Assembly (NCBI GenBank): GCA_015485385.1
Contig: WFTS01000012.1
Location: 1 to 36,298, forward strand
DNA from: Kordiimonadales bacterium
GTDB taxonomy: Bacteria; Pseudomonadota; Alphaproteobacteria; Sphingomonadales; Kordiimonadaceae
Length of the DNA stretch: 36,298 nt
Reading direction: 5' to 3'
Below are positions 1 to 8,546 of the stretch, piece after piece. The stretch's first letter is position 1. Each line of letters starts with the position of its first letter. The notes beneath the pieces are model-generated. The model saw only the letters and a program-made list of their open reading frames with translations, had not been told where the DNA came from and did no database searches. The position numbers and the translations under genes are program-made.

Positions 1-1326
1 CGGGCAACCGACTATGGCGACAGTGTTCGCATGCGTCAAAGGGCTGCTCGAAAAATCGCTGCTGATGTTACTCTTAGCGAAGGCATTGGCCATAAAACCA
101 CCCGGATGCTTGATAAAGTCCTTCTGCACCCTGTGATCGGCCTTTTCATTCTCGCTTTGATGCTTTTCACTATGTTTCAGGCCGTCTTTTCATGGGCCGA
201 GGTGCCAATGGACATGCTGGAAAATGGCATCCGAGCGCTTCAGCAGATTTTCAAAAGCGTGCTAAATGACGGCTTATTTCTGAGCTTGCTCAATGACGGT
301 ATACTCGCAGGTGTTGGCACAGTGGTTGTGTTCCTGCCCCAAATTATCATTCTATTTTTGTTTATATTGGTCCTTGAATCAACCGGATATATGGCCCGTG
401 CGGCCTTCCTGATGGACCGCATGATGGCGGCAGCAGGCCTGAACGGCAGAGCCTTCATTCCGCTCTTATCAAGTTTTGCCTGTGCTATTCCCGGCATTAT
501 GTCGGCGCGCACAATTGCAAATGAAAAAGACAGGCTAACCACTATTTTGATCGCACCTCTGATGACATGCTCTGCCCGCTTGCCGGTCTATACAGTGATC
601 ATCTCAGCCTTCATCCCGAACAAACAAATTATGGGAGCCTTTGGCCTACAAGGCATTGTTTTATTTGGGCTTTTTATGGCTGGCATCGTATCGGCCTTGA
701 TCATTGCTGCCATCTTGAAACGAACTGCCATAAAAGGCCCGTCTGACACTTTCATATTAGAGCTCCCTAAATATCAGGCGCCCAATATGCGGTTTGTCAT
801 CGCAGGGTTATATGAACGCGCACGGCTGTTCCTAAAGCGCGCTGGTACAATCATTTTGATATCCGCCTTGGCTTTGTGGGCGCTCGCGATTTACCCCGTA
901 GCCCCAGAGGGTGCGACTGAACCCGATGTAGCCTATAGTATGATCGGCATCATTGGTGGCTGGCTTGAGGTTATTTTCGCCCCTATTGGCTTCAACTGGG
1001 AAATATCTGCGGCGCTTGTTCCCGGCATGGCCGCGCGTGAAGTGGCGCTGGCGGCGCTGGGCACGGTTTATTCTCTGCAAGGCAGCGAAGACATGATCGA
1101 AGCCGGGCTTGTTGCCACACTGAACGGACTGTGGTCATTGCCGACGGCTTTATCCTTCCTTGTTTGGTATATTTATGCGCCGCAATGTCTTTCAACCGTT
1201 GCGGTGATGCGCCGCGAAACAGGCGGCTGGAAATGGCCGATGTTCATGATGGCCTATATGTTCACTATGGCTTATGTAGCCTCGTTGATCACCTTCCAAA
1301 CCGCGACCGCTATTCTTGGGGGCTAA
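1..1326 (+). CDS. feoB: Ferrous iron transporter FeoB, C-terminal part (5' end outside window)
   Basis: Inner-membrane Fe(II) uptake protein; only the last 441 residues are here and the frame is open from base 1, so the N-terminal GTPase domain lies upstream of the window. What is seen is the membrane part: many hydrophobic segments and the FeoB-type Gate/core pattern, including ESTGYMARAAFLMDR, the segment SFACAIPGIMSARTI with its conserved Cys and Pro, MTCSARLPVY, and a C-terminal half with PGMAAREVALAALGTVY. These are typical of the paired Gate regions that form the ion path in this family. The stop is at 1324-1326. The next gene starts 75 bases downstream on the same strand with no clear terminator between. 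No feoA or feoC is visible on this side. Family assignment is firm. Confidence 0.95.
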   Translation, partial: RATDYGDSVRMRQRAARKIAADVTLSEGIGHKTTRMLDKVLLHPVIGLFILALMLFTMFQAVFSWAEVPMDMLENGIRALQQIFKSVLNDGLFLSLLNDGILAGVGTVVVFLPQIIILFLFILVLESTGYMARAAFLMDRMMAAAGLNGRAFIPLLSSFACAIPGIMSARTIANEKDRLTTILIAPLMTCSARLPVYTVIISAFIPNKQIMGAFGLQGIVLFGLFMAGIVSALIIAAILKRTAIKGPSDTFILELPKYQAPNMRFVIAGLYERARLFLKRAGTIILISALALWALAIYPVAPEGATEPDVAYSMIGIIGGWLEVIFAPIGFNWEISAALVPGMAAREVALAALGTVYSLQGSEDMIEAGLVATLNGLWSLPTALSFLVWYIYAPQCLSTVAVMRRETGGWKWPMFMMAYMFTMAYVASLITFQTATAILGG

Positions 1327-1400
1327 ATGGCTACTTGCGGCTGTTCATTATTTGCGGTAGCCACAATAACAGTTTAATCCATTTCTCTCGGGGGAGTATC

Positions 1401-2603
1401 ATGATGAAAGCACTTATCGCAGGCGTATCCTTATTGGCGCTGACCGCATGTAGCGACACGGCTGAAACAACCAATACCAGCGAAGCCGCCGCTAGGCTGG
1501 CACAAGAAACGATCATCGTTGATTCCCATATTGATGTGCCCTACCGCTTGAACAAAGCTTGGGAAGATGTCTCCAAGGCGACAGAAACTGGTAATTTCGA
1601 TTATCCGCGTGCGGTTGCAGGCGGCCTGAATGCGCCCTTTATGTCGATCTATACCCCTGCGGAATTTGATGGCACACCAAAAGCCAAGGCCCACGCCGAT
1701 GCCATGATAGATATAGTTGAGCGCGTTGTTGCAAGCGCCCCAGAAAAATTCACTATTGCCCGCACACCGGGCGAAGTAGAGGCCGCCTTTGCCGCTGGGA
1801 AAATCGCGCTGCCGTTGGGCATGGAGAACGGATCGCCTATCTCAGGCGATCTAGCCAATTTGGATTATTTCTTTGATCGCGGCATCCGCTACATCACGCT
1901 GGCTCACTCAAAATCCAATCATATTTCCGACAGCAGCTACGACCCCGAACGCCAATGGGGCGGCCTGTCAGACTTTGGCAAAGACGTGGTAAGACGCATG
2001 AATGCACTGGGCATTATGGTTGATATCAGCCATGTGTCAGACGAAGCCTTTTGGGATGCGATGGAAATCAGCGCCACCCCCGTGATCGCATCGCATTCCT
2101 CTGCACGCTATTTCACACCCGGGTTTGAGCGCAATATGGCCGATGATATGATCAAGGCACTGGCGGCTAAAGGCAGTGTGATCATGATCAATTATGGCTC
2201 GTCCTTCATTGAAGAAGCCGCCAACCAATATCGCCCCACCCGAGACGCCGCTTACACACAATATTTGCAAGACGGCGGGCTGACAGATACGCCTGAATTG
2301 AAAGAAAAATTCGAGGCCGACTATAGTGAAAGCCACCCCTACCCTTATGCAACCTTAGACAATGTACTTGATCATTTTGATCATGTGGTGAAACTTGCTG
2401 GCATTGACCATGTGGGCATTGGGTCTGATTATGACGGTGTCGGGGATAGCCTTCCCATCGGGTTGAAAGATGTATCTTCTTACCCAGTGTTGATCGAAGG
2501 TTTGCTGAAACGTGGCTACAGTGAAGCGGACATAAAGAAAATTCTCTCCGGCAATTTGCTCCGCGTTTGGCGCACGGTAGAGGATTACGCCAAAGCCAAT
2601 TAA
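1401..2603 (+). CDS. Membrane dipeptidase, peptidase family M19, lipoprotein
   Basis: Predicted zinc dipeptidase (renal-dipeptidase type) that hydrolyses dipeptides, anchored as a lipoprotein. I chose the ATG at 1401: it follows a GGGGGAG Shine-Dalgarno sequence at 1390-1396 and starts a clear lipoprotein signal with the lipobox LTAC (Cys17). The frame is open further upstream but that part overlaps feoB in another frame. Metal-binding features of M19 are visible: HxD at residues 43-45 (VDSHIDVP), GMENG for the bridging Glu, ISHVSDEAF, ASHSSAR and GIGSDYDG. The length of 400 residues is normal. An MFS transporter follows in the same direction, so the pair may take up or handle small peptides or related amides; substrate unknown. 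Relatives also cleave D-amino-acid dipeptides and some beta-lactams, so specificity should not be assumed. Confidence 0.9.
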   Translation: MMKALIAGVSLLALTACSDTAETTNTSEAAARLAQETIIVDSHIDVPYRLNKAWEDVSKATETGNFDYPRAVAGGLNAPFMSIYTPAEFDGTPKAKAHADAMIDIVERVVASAPEKFTIARTPGEVEAAFAAGKIALPLGMENGSPISGDLANLDYFFDRGIRYITLAHSKSNHISDSSYDPERQWGGLSDFGKDVVRRMNALGIMVDISHVSDEAFWDAMEISATPVIASHSSARYFTPGFERNMADDMIKALAAKGSVIMINYGSSFIEEAANQYRPTRDAAYTQYLQDGGLTDTPELKEKFEADYSESHPYPYATLDNVLDHFDHVVKLAGIDHVGIGSDYDGVGDSLPIGLKDVSSYPVLIEGLLKRGYSEADIKKILSGNLLRVWRTVEDYAKAN

Positions 2604-2685
2604 CACCTCTGTGCTTGCCAAAGCGATCAAATGCTCTAACGTCACAGTTTCACTTGGGGGAGTGACACTGCGCCAATGAGGTGCA

Positions 2686-2707
2686 CGGCTATACCGGTGT
2701 ATAGCCG
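2686..2707. promoter_or_regulatory. Perfect 9-bp inverted repeat just before the MFS start
   Basis: CGGCTATAC at 2686-2694 and its exact complement GTATAGCCG at 2699-2707 are separated by the four bases CGGT. The right arm ends one base before the purine-rich Shine-Dalgarno region of the MFS gene (2709-2715). It could be an mRNA hairpin that affects ribosome access, or a protein operator. The eight bases CGGCTATA recur once (minus strand, 4734-4727) ten bases upstream of the tetR start, which hints at an operator but is thin evidence. Confidence 0.5.
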
Positions 2708-2720
2708 GCGGGGAGACACT

Positions 2721-4016
2721 ATGGTTGATAGCACCAAAACAGGAGGGCGCACGGCATCCTCCTTTATGCGTAATTATACACTGTTTATTTTAACACTTGT
2801 CTATGCGTTCAACTTCATCGACCGCCAAATTTTGGTGATCATGCAAGAAGCCATCAAAACCGAGTTTGCCCTGTCAGACGCACAGCTTGGGCTGCTATCT
2901 GGATTTACGTTCGCAGTTTTTTATGTCTCTGTTGGCATCCCAATCGCTTACTGGGCAGACCGAGCCAACAGGCGCAACATCATAGCCGCCGCGCTCACCA
3001 TATGGAGCGGCATGACAGCCGTTTCCGGCTTGGTCGGCAATTACACTCAGCTTTTACTCGCACGGGTCGGTGTTGGTGTCGGGGAGGCAGGCGGCAGCCC
3101 GCCAGCCCATTCTATGATCTCTGATATGTACCCACCTAAAAAGCGCGCAACAGCGCTGTCCATTTATTCCGCAGGGCTCTATCTTGGCGTTATGGTGGGC
3201 TATGCTGCCGGGGGTATTATCAGCCAAACTTACGGCTGGCGCATGACCTTTTTAATTGTGGGGCTGCCCGGCATTGCGCTTGCGGTTTTACTTCGTTTTA
3301 CGATACGCGAGCCAGAACGCGGCACTTACGAGACACAGGACATCGAGCACAAGCCAACATTCACGGCTACATTAAGGGCTCTGTTAAAATTGAAATCCTT
3401 TCCCTATTTTGCCCTCGCCTGCGCAATGTCTGGCTTTGTTAGCTACGGGACTGGCAATTTTGTGCCGTCGCTGTTGGTGCGCTACCATGATATGCCCCGT
3501 GCAGAGATAGGCTTGGCACTCGCAGGAACCGCCGGGCTGGGAGGTATGATTGGAACCTTCCTTGGCGGCTATCTGACAGACAAGCTCGCCAAGCATGATG
3601 TGCGCTGGTATCTTTGGCTGCCCGGACTTACGGCTGTTGCGGCAATCCCTTTCATGATGTGGGCCTTTCAAACCGACGATACATCGCTGATGTTAACGCT
3701 ATATTTCTTTGTCAGTATTGGCGGCACGCTTTATCTGGCGCCTTCGATCGCCACCGCGCACCGTCTGGTGCATCCGCGCATGCGAGCCATGGCATCTGCT
3801 ATTCTGTTTCTTGTTTTAAACCTGATCGGCCTTGGCCTTGGGCCTCTGCTTGTTGGCTGGCTAAGTGATATCCTTCGCGAACTAAACGGCGGGACCGAAC
3901 AATTGCGCCTGGCCCTTACCATCGCCGCTGGGGTTACTTTGATTAAGGGCTATCTCTTTTACCAAGGCGGCAAAAAACTACCGGCTGATCTACAGCATAT
4001 TGAGGGGGAAGGTTGA
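2721..4016 (+). CDS. MFS transporter (spinster-like)
   Basis: Twelve-helix major facilitator of 431 residues in the inner membrane. Visible signs are FNFIDRQILVIMQEAI in helix 1, the loop 2-3 region AYWADRANRRN (the DRxxRR motif A of MFS), GVGVGEAGGSPPAHSMISDMY in helices 4-5, and a GxLTDKLAKHD repeat of motif A in the second half. The start at 2721 has a GGGGAG element at 2710-2715; an in-frame ATG at 2676 also has a G-rich sequence upstream but would put the 2686-2707 hairpin inside the coding region and adds 15 residues with no family resemblance that I can see. It lies 117 bases after the M19 dipeptidase and converges on the TetR gene. The substrate cannot be read from sequence; spinster-like relatives are often annotated as sugar-phosphate or organic-anion carriers. 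Confidence 0.88.
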   Translation: MVDSTKTGGRTASSFMRNYTLFILTLVYAFNFIDRQILVIMQEAIKTEFALSDAQLGLLSGFTFAVFYVSVGIPIAYWADRANRRNIIAAALTIWSGMTAVSGLVGNYTQLLLARVGVGVGEAGGSPPAHSMISDMYPPKKRATALSIYSAGLYLGVMVGYAAGGIISQTYGWRMTFLIVGLPGIALAVLLRFTIREPERGTYETQDIEHKPTFTATLRALLKLKSFPYFALACAMSGFVSYGTGNFVPSLLVRYHDMPRAEIGLALAGTAGLGGMIGTFLGGYLTDKLAKHDVRWYLWLPGLTAVAAIPFMMWAFQTDDTSLMLTLYFFVSIGGTLYLAPSIATAHRLVHPRMRAMASAILFLVLNLIGLGLGPLLVGWLSDILRELNGGTEQLRLALTIAAGVTLIKGYLFYQGGKKLPADLQHIEGEG

Positions 4017-4075
4017 ACAGCGAAACATGAACTGCTGAGTGTAGAACTGGAAACATCAGGACTATTGATAGAGCC

Positions 4076-4717
4076 TCAAGGTGTGACCATCAGGCTGCGC
4101 AAAATAATGCCGCTAACCGTTTCTTTCGCCTCTTCAAACTGTTGATCACTCAGTGGTTCGCCGCCATTCAGTGCAATAATCTGAGCTTCAAAATCCGCAT
4201 AATGCTGGGTTGCGCCCCAGATTAAATAAAAGAAATAGCGCGGGTTAACAGGCGCTAGTTTCCCCTCGGCAATCCAGCGCTCGACAATTTGTTCGCGGCT
4301 CTCTAACCACGGCTTTACCGTATTTGCCAGATATTCCTGAAGGAATGGAGCGCCGCTTGCCATTTCAATCGCCCACAAACGAGAGCCATGAGGCCTTGCG
4401 CGTGCTAGATCCATCTTTGAGGCCACATAGCTTAGGATCGCGGCTTTAGGATCATCTATTTCATCAAAATTATCAGCGGCATGCAGCCATATTTCACACA
4501 CGCCTTCGATCACCCGGTGATACAGATCTTCTTTAGCACCGAAATAATAATAAACATTGGGTTTAGGCACGCCTGCACGCTCTGCAATCAAGCCTACGCT
4601 GGCCCCCTGAAAGCCTTTCTCAGCAAAAACCGTTTCAGCGGCCTTCAGAATTTTGGCTTCATTATCGCGCCGGATACTAGCCTTATGGCCTGTGGCTGTA
4701 GTGCTTTTTTGTGTCAT
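4076..4717 (-). CDS. TetR-family regulator, RutR-like
   Basis: DNA-binding repressor or regulator of 213 residues. The N-terminal helix-turn-helix is at about residues 23-63, with GVPKPNVYYYFGAKEDLY where Escherichia coli RutR has the very similar GVSKTNLLYYFPSKEALY. The ligand domain also follows RutR: SRLWAIEMASGAPFL, GKLAPVNPRY and IWGATQHYADF match RutR SRLFCMEMLAGAPLL, GKLAPIDPQH and IWASTQHYADF (RutR recalled from memory). RutR binds uracil or thymine and controls pyrimidine use. I start at 4717 because residues before that in the frame do not look like the family and no signal supports them. It sits between the MFS gene (convergent) and the TonB receptor (same strand, upstream). RutR-type boxes elsewhere in the window make it the best candidate regulator of the nucleoside genes. 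Orthology to RutR itself is an inference; other YcdC-type TetR proteins sense other ligands. Confidence 0.85.
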   Translation of the reverse strand: MTQKSTTATGHKASIRRDNEAKILKAAETVFAEKGFQGASVGLIAERAGVPKPNVYYYFGAKEDLYHRVIEGVCEIWLHAADNFDEIDDPKAAILSYVASKMDLARARPHGSRLWAIEMASGAPFLQEYLANTVKPWLESREQIVERWIAEGKLAPVNPRYFFYLIWGATQHYADFEAQIIALNGGEPLSDQQFEEAKETVSGIILRSLMVTP

Positions 4718-4795
4718 GCTGACCCTTATAGCCGATCGTGGAAGCCAAGGTAAAAGATTAGCTAGCCCACCACAGGAAACAAAGCTTAAAATGCA

Positions 4796-4822
4796 CACGC
4801 CCGGAGAAATTCCCCGGGCGTG
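4796..4822 (-). terminator. Hairpin terminator after the TonB receptor
   Basis: A 9-bp perfect stem (CACGCCCGG 4796-4804 with CCGGGCGTG 4814-4822) lies 30 bases past the receptor stop. On the minus strand it is followed by TGCATTTTA, an imperfect T-tract. It separates the receptor from tetR. On the plus strand it is followed by CCTGTTTT, so it may work weakly in both directions. Confidence 0.6.
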
Positions 4823-4851
4823 CCTGTTTTATCGTGGTTACAAATTCAAAA

Positions 4852-7800
4852 TTAGAATCTGTATTTCAGGCCAACCTGAATGCGCCAAAGTGAATCACCT
4901 TGGTCCACTTGAGGACGCAGAGTATTTTCTGCGCTGAAGTCGTCATAGACATAATTGCTTGAAATCAAAGCATTTGTGACAGGATCACGAACTTCATTCA
5001 GTGTGGCTGAAACCACCGGAATAGCTTCACCAACATCCCCCGGACGGAAGAAGCGGTTAATACCTGTGCCACTACCCAAGAAGTTCAGGAAGTTTTCAAA
5101 ACCGACAGAAAGCTCGAACTTATCATCTCCAAAGAAGCCCGCACGGAATTCCTGTGAGAAGCGCAAATCAATGTCTGCAGCCCATGGCTGTTCGCGAATA
5201 CTACGGTCAAGAATTTCACCAGCATATTCATTCAAGCCTTCAGCCTTAAGGAAATCAAAGAACCCAGCAACATCAAAGCCATCAGCATATGTTACCAAAG
5301 GATCATTTGCACCTGTTGGGATATACAGCAAGCTACGAGCTTCTCTATCAGAATCACCGAAGACATTACGGTCAGTGTTGGCATCAAACACATATGACAA
5401 AGGCCGACCGGACCGAGCCCGGAAGAAGGCCGCGAATGTCGTGTTCAGGTCATCACCAAACATTTCATCACTATAAACAAGCCTTAAAGTGAGGTTATGT
5501 TTATTGTTATTAGGCGATGTACCAAGAGGTGAGCTGTTAAAGTTACGCGTTGCCACTTCCTCGAAGTTAGAGCCGGCAGTTGAACTTCCGCCTGCGTTAC
5601 CAACAACCGAGTCTGTGTAGGCGTAACCCAAGCTCACATCAAAGGTTGCAGAATCGCCAACGGTGAACTGTTTGGCAAACTGTGCAGCCAGTGAGAACTG
5701 ATAACCGCCGCCGTTTACAGCGTTGGTCAACAGAATATTCTGCCCACTACTTGTTGGAGTGCTGTTAAAGCAAGCCGCTGTTGTTCCAGAGAAGCCTTCA
5801 CGAATACCAGCGAACTGAGCGTTACAACCGTCTGCCAAACCAGGATTGCGGAAATTCATCTGTGAGAACAAATGACGACCATCAGGAGCAGTGCCTGACT
5901 GTGTCAGTGACAGATCAACAAAATCGAAACCATTGACGATATCGCCGTAGATAGCATCAACCTTGATGTTCCAGTCATCGAAGAAGTCAGATCCTGTGTT
6001 TTCTGTAAAGTGATTGATACCCAAGCTGAAACGGTTCATTTTCGCCAGTTTCAAATTTGGATCAATAGCAGCCACAGAACCAAGGTTTTGCTGCGCATTT
6101 AATTTAGCAGCATCAATAGCACACTGCGGAATACCAGAGAAGCTACCGCCTGAGAGAACGTTCAGGTCTTCTGGAGCACAAGATCTATGGTCACCAAAAC
6201 CGATGGCACCACCAAAGTTCTGGTACGAGTTAGAGAACCAAACCGTTGGATCACCACCTGTAAAGCTAGCAAATCCACCAGTTAATGTCGTGTTGCCAAA
6301 TTTCTCAGGCATGTTCCATGTAAAGCCGATACGTGGCTGGAAGGCATTCAAGCCATCATAGGACCCTGTATTGCTAAAGCCAAAGCGGCTAACAAATTCA
6401 GGGTTTTCCAGCGGAGCATCCCCTGAAGTGTAGAAATCATAACGCGCACCAAAGACAATTTGCAAATCGTTGCTGACTTGCCATTCGTCTTGAAGATATA
6501 CGGTATTGATTGTGCGAGAAAATTCCGCCGCAGCATCATTTGGATCACCCGTGAAAGATGAATTAATGCGGATACCGCTGGCAATACCAGACTCTAGCGC
6601 ATCAATATCAGCGTCTGCATCACCAAATGTACCAAACTGAACCGTACCAGTGGCGTTAATGATAAACAGATTAAAGACATCTAATTTATCATATTCATAA
6701 CCGAATGTGATCTGGTGATCCCCAGCAGAATAATCGCCTTTAATTTTAAACTGTGTTGTGCTGGTGTCCAATTGGTTGGCTGACCGGAACGTACCCGGAC
6801 CTGATACAAAATCAGTACCAAAGAACTCGTTACCAAACGGAAGGCCAATGCCAATACGCACTCTAGGAGTAGGATCCTGTGCTTCACCACCGCCCAGTGG
6901 GCTTTGGATGTCACCTACGGTATTTTTAGACGCGCGAATTTCGGTTGAGAAATTCTCTGACCAATCTGAGAACAAGCGCGCTGAATATGTATCAGACACA
7001 GACCCTCGAGATTGGAAGTTATCAGAGAAAGTAAAGTTACCACGGCCTGTATTGATATCATCACCTAGAATACGGTCTTCTTCTAAGCGGCTATAGGTAG
7101 CTTCTAAACGGTGGTTGTCATTGATGTTAAAATCAAGACGACCAAAGAAGCGGCGGCTGGTGTTTGGCAGTGTGCGAACAATTTCGCCAGGATCACGGCC
7201 ATACTGGTTTTTCAAAATATCGCGGATGCGGTTCACTTGGTCCAGTGTAAAGACACTAGGGTTTGCAAAACCAGCTTCTGCAGGGCCTTCACTTTGAAGG
7301 TCCGATGTGCTGGTTTCTTCATATGATCCATAGAAGAATAATTTGTCTTTAATGATCGGGCCGCCCAATTCAGCACCCCAGTCATATTGATCAAACTTCG
7401 CGCCACCCGTTACGTCAACACCGTCAATTTTTGACCCCGTTAAACCATCACCATTATAAAGGATAAAGGTAGACCCGTGGAACTCGTTGGATCCTGATTT
7501 GGTAACAACGTTAATGTTACAACCAGTAAATTGACCATATTCAACATCAACAGGTGAGAATTCCACTGCAACCGCATTCACACTATCGAACGGAATAGGG
7601 AAAGTACTGCGTGAAATATTACCTGATGAGTTCAAACCAAATGGATCGTTTGCGCGCACACCATCAATAGTGAAACTATTCACCCGGCTACTACCGCCCA
7701 AACAGTTGATGCCAAAGCCTTCACCACCGCTACCACGGCTGATGTTTACGCGAGGGTCAACCCGGATAATATCGCGAATTTGGCGGCTGATAGATGGAAG

Positions 7801-8250
7801 CGCCGTAATATCACCGAGGTTAAAGGTAGAACTTGGACCCGTTGCTACAGGTGACGAAACAATTGATTTAGCTGAAACAACAATTTCTTCAAAATCACCT
7901 TCCAACGCCTGAAGTTGGATCGGGAAACTTTGCATGGAACCAAGAGCGGCATAAACGCCTGTCACTGTCGATGCATCATATTCATCGCTTGATACGCGAA
8001 TGGTGTATGGACCACCAACCTGCAAGGCACGGACACTGAAATTACCGTTTGCGTTGGTTGTTGTCGTTGTTGAATTCCCTGTACGCGTGTCGGTTACAAG
8101 AACAGTTGCACCCGCAATTGCGCTACCATCTGGCCCTGTGACATTACCACGCACACCGGATGTAATTGCCTGCGAAACGGCTGGTACGCTTGCGGCCATG
8201 GCGGCAAGCGCGACACTGCTACATAAAGCAGTCTTAAAAAGTCGATTCAT
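4852..8250 (-). CDS. TonB-dependent outer-membrane receptor with N-terminal carboxypeptidase-regulatory-like domain
   Basis: Large outer-membrane receptor of 1132 residues. Order of parts: signal peptide (about 1-28, ending VSQA), a carboxypeptidase-regulatory-like beta-sandwich (about 30-115; VRGNVTGPDGSAIAGATV), a TonB-box-like EEIVVSA near 122, a plug with GGSSRVNSFTIDGV and FSPVDVEYGQFTGCNINVVTKSG, then a long beta barrel ending in aromatic GLKYRF. This is the Oar-like class of receptors. Such receptors use TonB energy to import large or scarce substrates; the substrate is not evident. Context suggests nucleic-acid fragments or nucleosides: an S1/P1 nuclease lies upstream and a RutR-like regulator downstream. 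The 518-bp leader carries two perfect TTGAC-N6-GTCAG palindromes. Two Cys in the plug (in NCLGG and GCNIN) might form a disulphide. The function as a receptor is firm, the substrate is inference. Confidence 0.93.
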   Translation of the reverse strand: MNRLFKTALCSSVALAAMAASVPAVSQAITSGVRGNVTGPDGSAIAGATVLVTDTRTGNSTTTTTNANGNFSVRALQVGGPYTIRVSSDEYDASTVTGVYAALGSMQSFPIQLQALEGDFEEIVVSAKSIVSSPVATGPSSTFNLGDITALPSISRQIRDIIRVDPRVNISRGSGGEGFGINCLGGSSRVNSFTIDGVRANDPFGLNSSGNISRSTFPIPFDSVNAVAVEFSPVDVEYGQFTGCNINVVTKSGSNEFHGSTFILYNGDGLTGSKIDGVDVTGGAKFDQYDWGAELGGPIIKDKLFFYGSYEETSTSDLQSEGPAEAGFANPSVFTLDQVNRIRDILKNQYGRDPGEIVRTLPNTSRRFFGRLDFNINDNHRLEATYSRLEEDRILGDDINTGRGNFTFSDNFQSRGSVSDTYSARLFSDWSENFSTEIRASKNTVGDIQSPLGGGEAQDPTPRVRIGIGLPFGNEFFGTDFVSGPGTFRSANQLDTSTTQFKIKGDYSAGDHQITFGYEYDKLDVFNLFIINATGTVQFGTFGDADADIDALESGIASGIRINSSFTGDPNDAAAEFSRTINTVYLQDEWQVSNDLQIVFGARYDFYTSGDAPLENPEFVSRFGFSNTGSYDGLNAFQPRIGFTWNMPEKFGNTTLTGGFASFTGGDPTVWFSNSYQNFGGAIGFGDHRSCAPEDLNVLSGGSFSGIPQCAIDAAKLNAQQNLGSVAAIDPNLKLAKMNRFSLGINHFTENTGSDFFDDWNIKVDAIYGDIVNGFDFVDLSLTQSGTAPDGRHLFSQMNFRNPGLADGCNAQFAGIREGFSGTTAACFNSTPTSSGQNILLTNAVNGGGYQFSLAAQFAKQFTVGDSATFDVSLGYAYTDSVVGNAGGSSTAGSNFEEVATRNFNSSPLGTSPNNNKHNLTLRLVYSDEMFGDDLNTTFAAFFRARSGRPLSYVFDANTDRNVFGDSDREARSLLYIPTGANDPLVTYADGFDVAGFFDFLKAEGLNEYAGEILDRSIREQPWAADIDLRFSQEFRAGFFGDDKFELSVGFENFLNFLGSGTGINRFFRPGDVGEAIPVVSATLNEVRDPVTNALISSNYVYDDFSAENTLRPQVDQGDSLWRIQVGLKYRF

Positions 8251-8442
8251 TCCCTAAGCTCCATTAAGTCCTGACACATGGCGCAATGTCCAAATGTCGT
8301 CCAATTCGGACGTTCGTCCGTCTTTATCCCAAGTCCCCACTCGAGTTTGAAGGCGCGGCTTGCGGCTTTGCCAACTTGTATAGGCAACATCCTCTTGAAT
8401 TGGGAAATATCACTATACTAGTTCTCACACATTTCAAGTTTC

Positions 8443-8456
8443 TGACGAAGGTGTCA
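8443..8456 (-). promoter_or_regulatory. RutR-like operator, TonB receptor leader, site A
   Basis: Perfect TGAC-N6-GTCA palindrome. Read towards the receptor it is TTGACACCTTCGTCAG (8457-8442). The outer TTGAC...GTCA frame is that of the RutR consensus TTGACCANNTGGTCAA; the inner CCA/TGG bases are not kept. About 190 bases from the receptor start. Confidence 0.55.
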
Positions 8457-8500
8457 AGATTGAGAGAAAAGGTTAAAAACCGTTAACTCCTATTAAATCC

Positions 8501-8514
8501 TGACCGTGTTGTAA
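8501..8514 (-). promoter_or_regulatory. Degenerate RutR-like site, TonB receptor leader, site F
   Basis: Read towards the receptor: TTTACAACACGGTCAG, seven of eight bases of TGAC-N6-GTCA, followed by GATT. The same GTCAGGATT follows both sites between bmpA and upp, which is why I list a one-mismatch site. Confidence 0.35.
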
Positions 8515-8532
8515 AAGGCACAGTTCGATAGC

Positions 8533-8546
8533 TGACAGCGTTGTCA
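8533..8546 (-). promoter_or_regulatory. RutR-like operator, TonB receptor leader, site B
   Basis: Perfect TGAC-N6-GTCA palindrome. Read towards the receptor: TTGACAACGCTGTCAG (8547-8532). It lies about 280 bases from the receptor start. It begins with TTGACA, a good sigma-70 -35 hexamer, but no matching -10 is seen 16-18 bases further on. Confidence 0.55.

Noticed and set aside
1131-1400. A longer start for the M19 dipeptidase
   Set aside because: It overlaps feoB and would bury the lipoprotein signal that begins at 1401 behind a strong ribosome site.
4076-4717. TetR gene as a drug-efflux repressor of the neighbouring MFS gene
   Set aside because: The protein follows RutR in both domains, the MFS gene is convergent rather than divergent, and no TTGAC box lies before the MFS gene.
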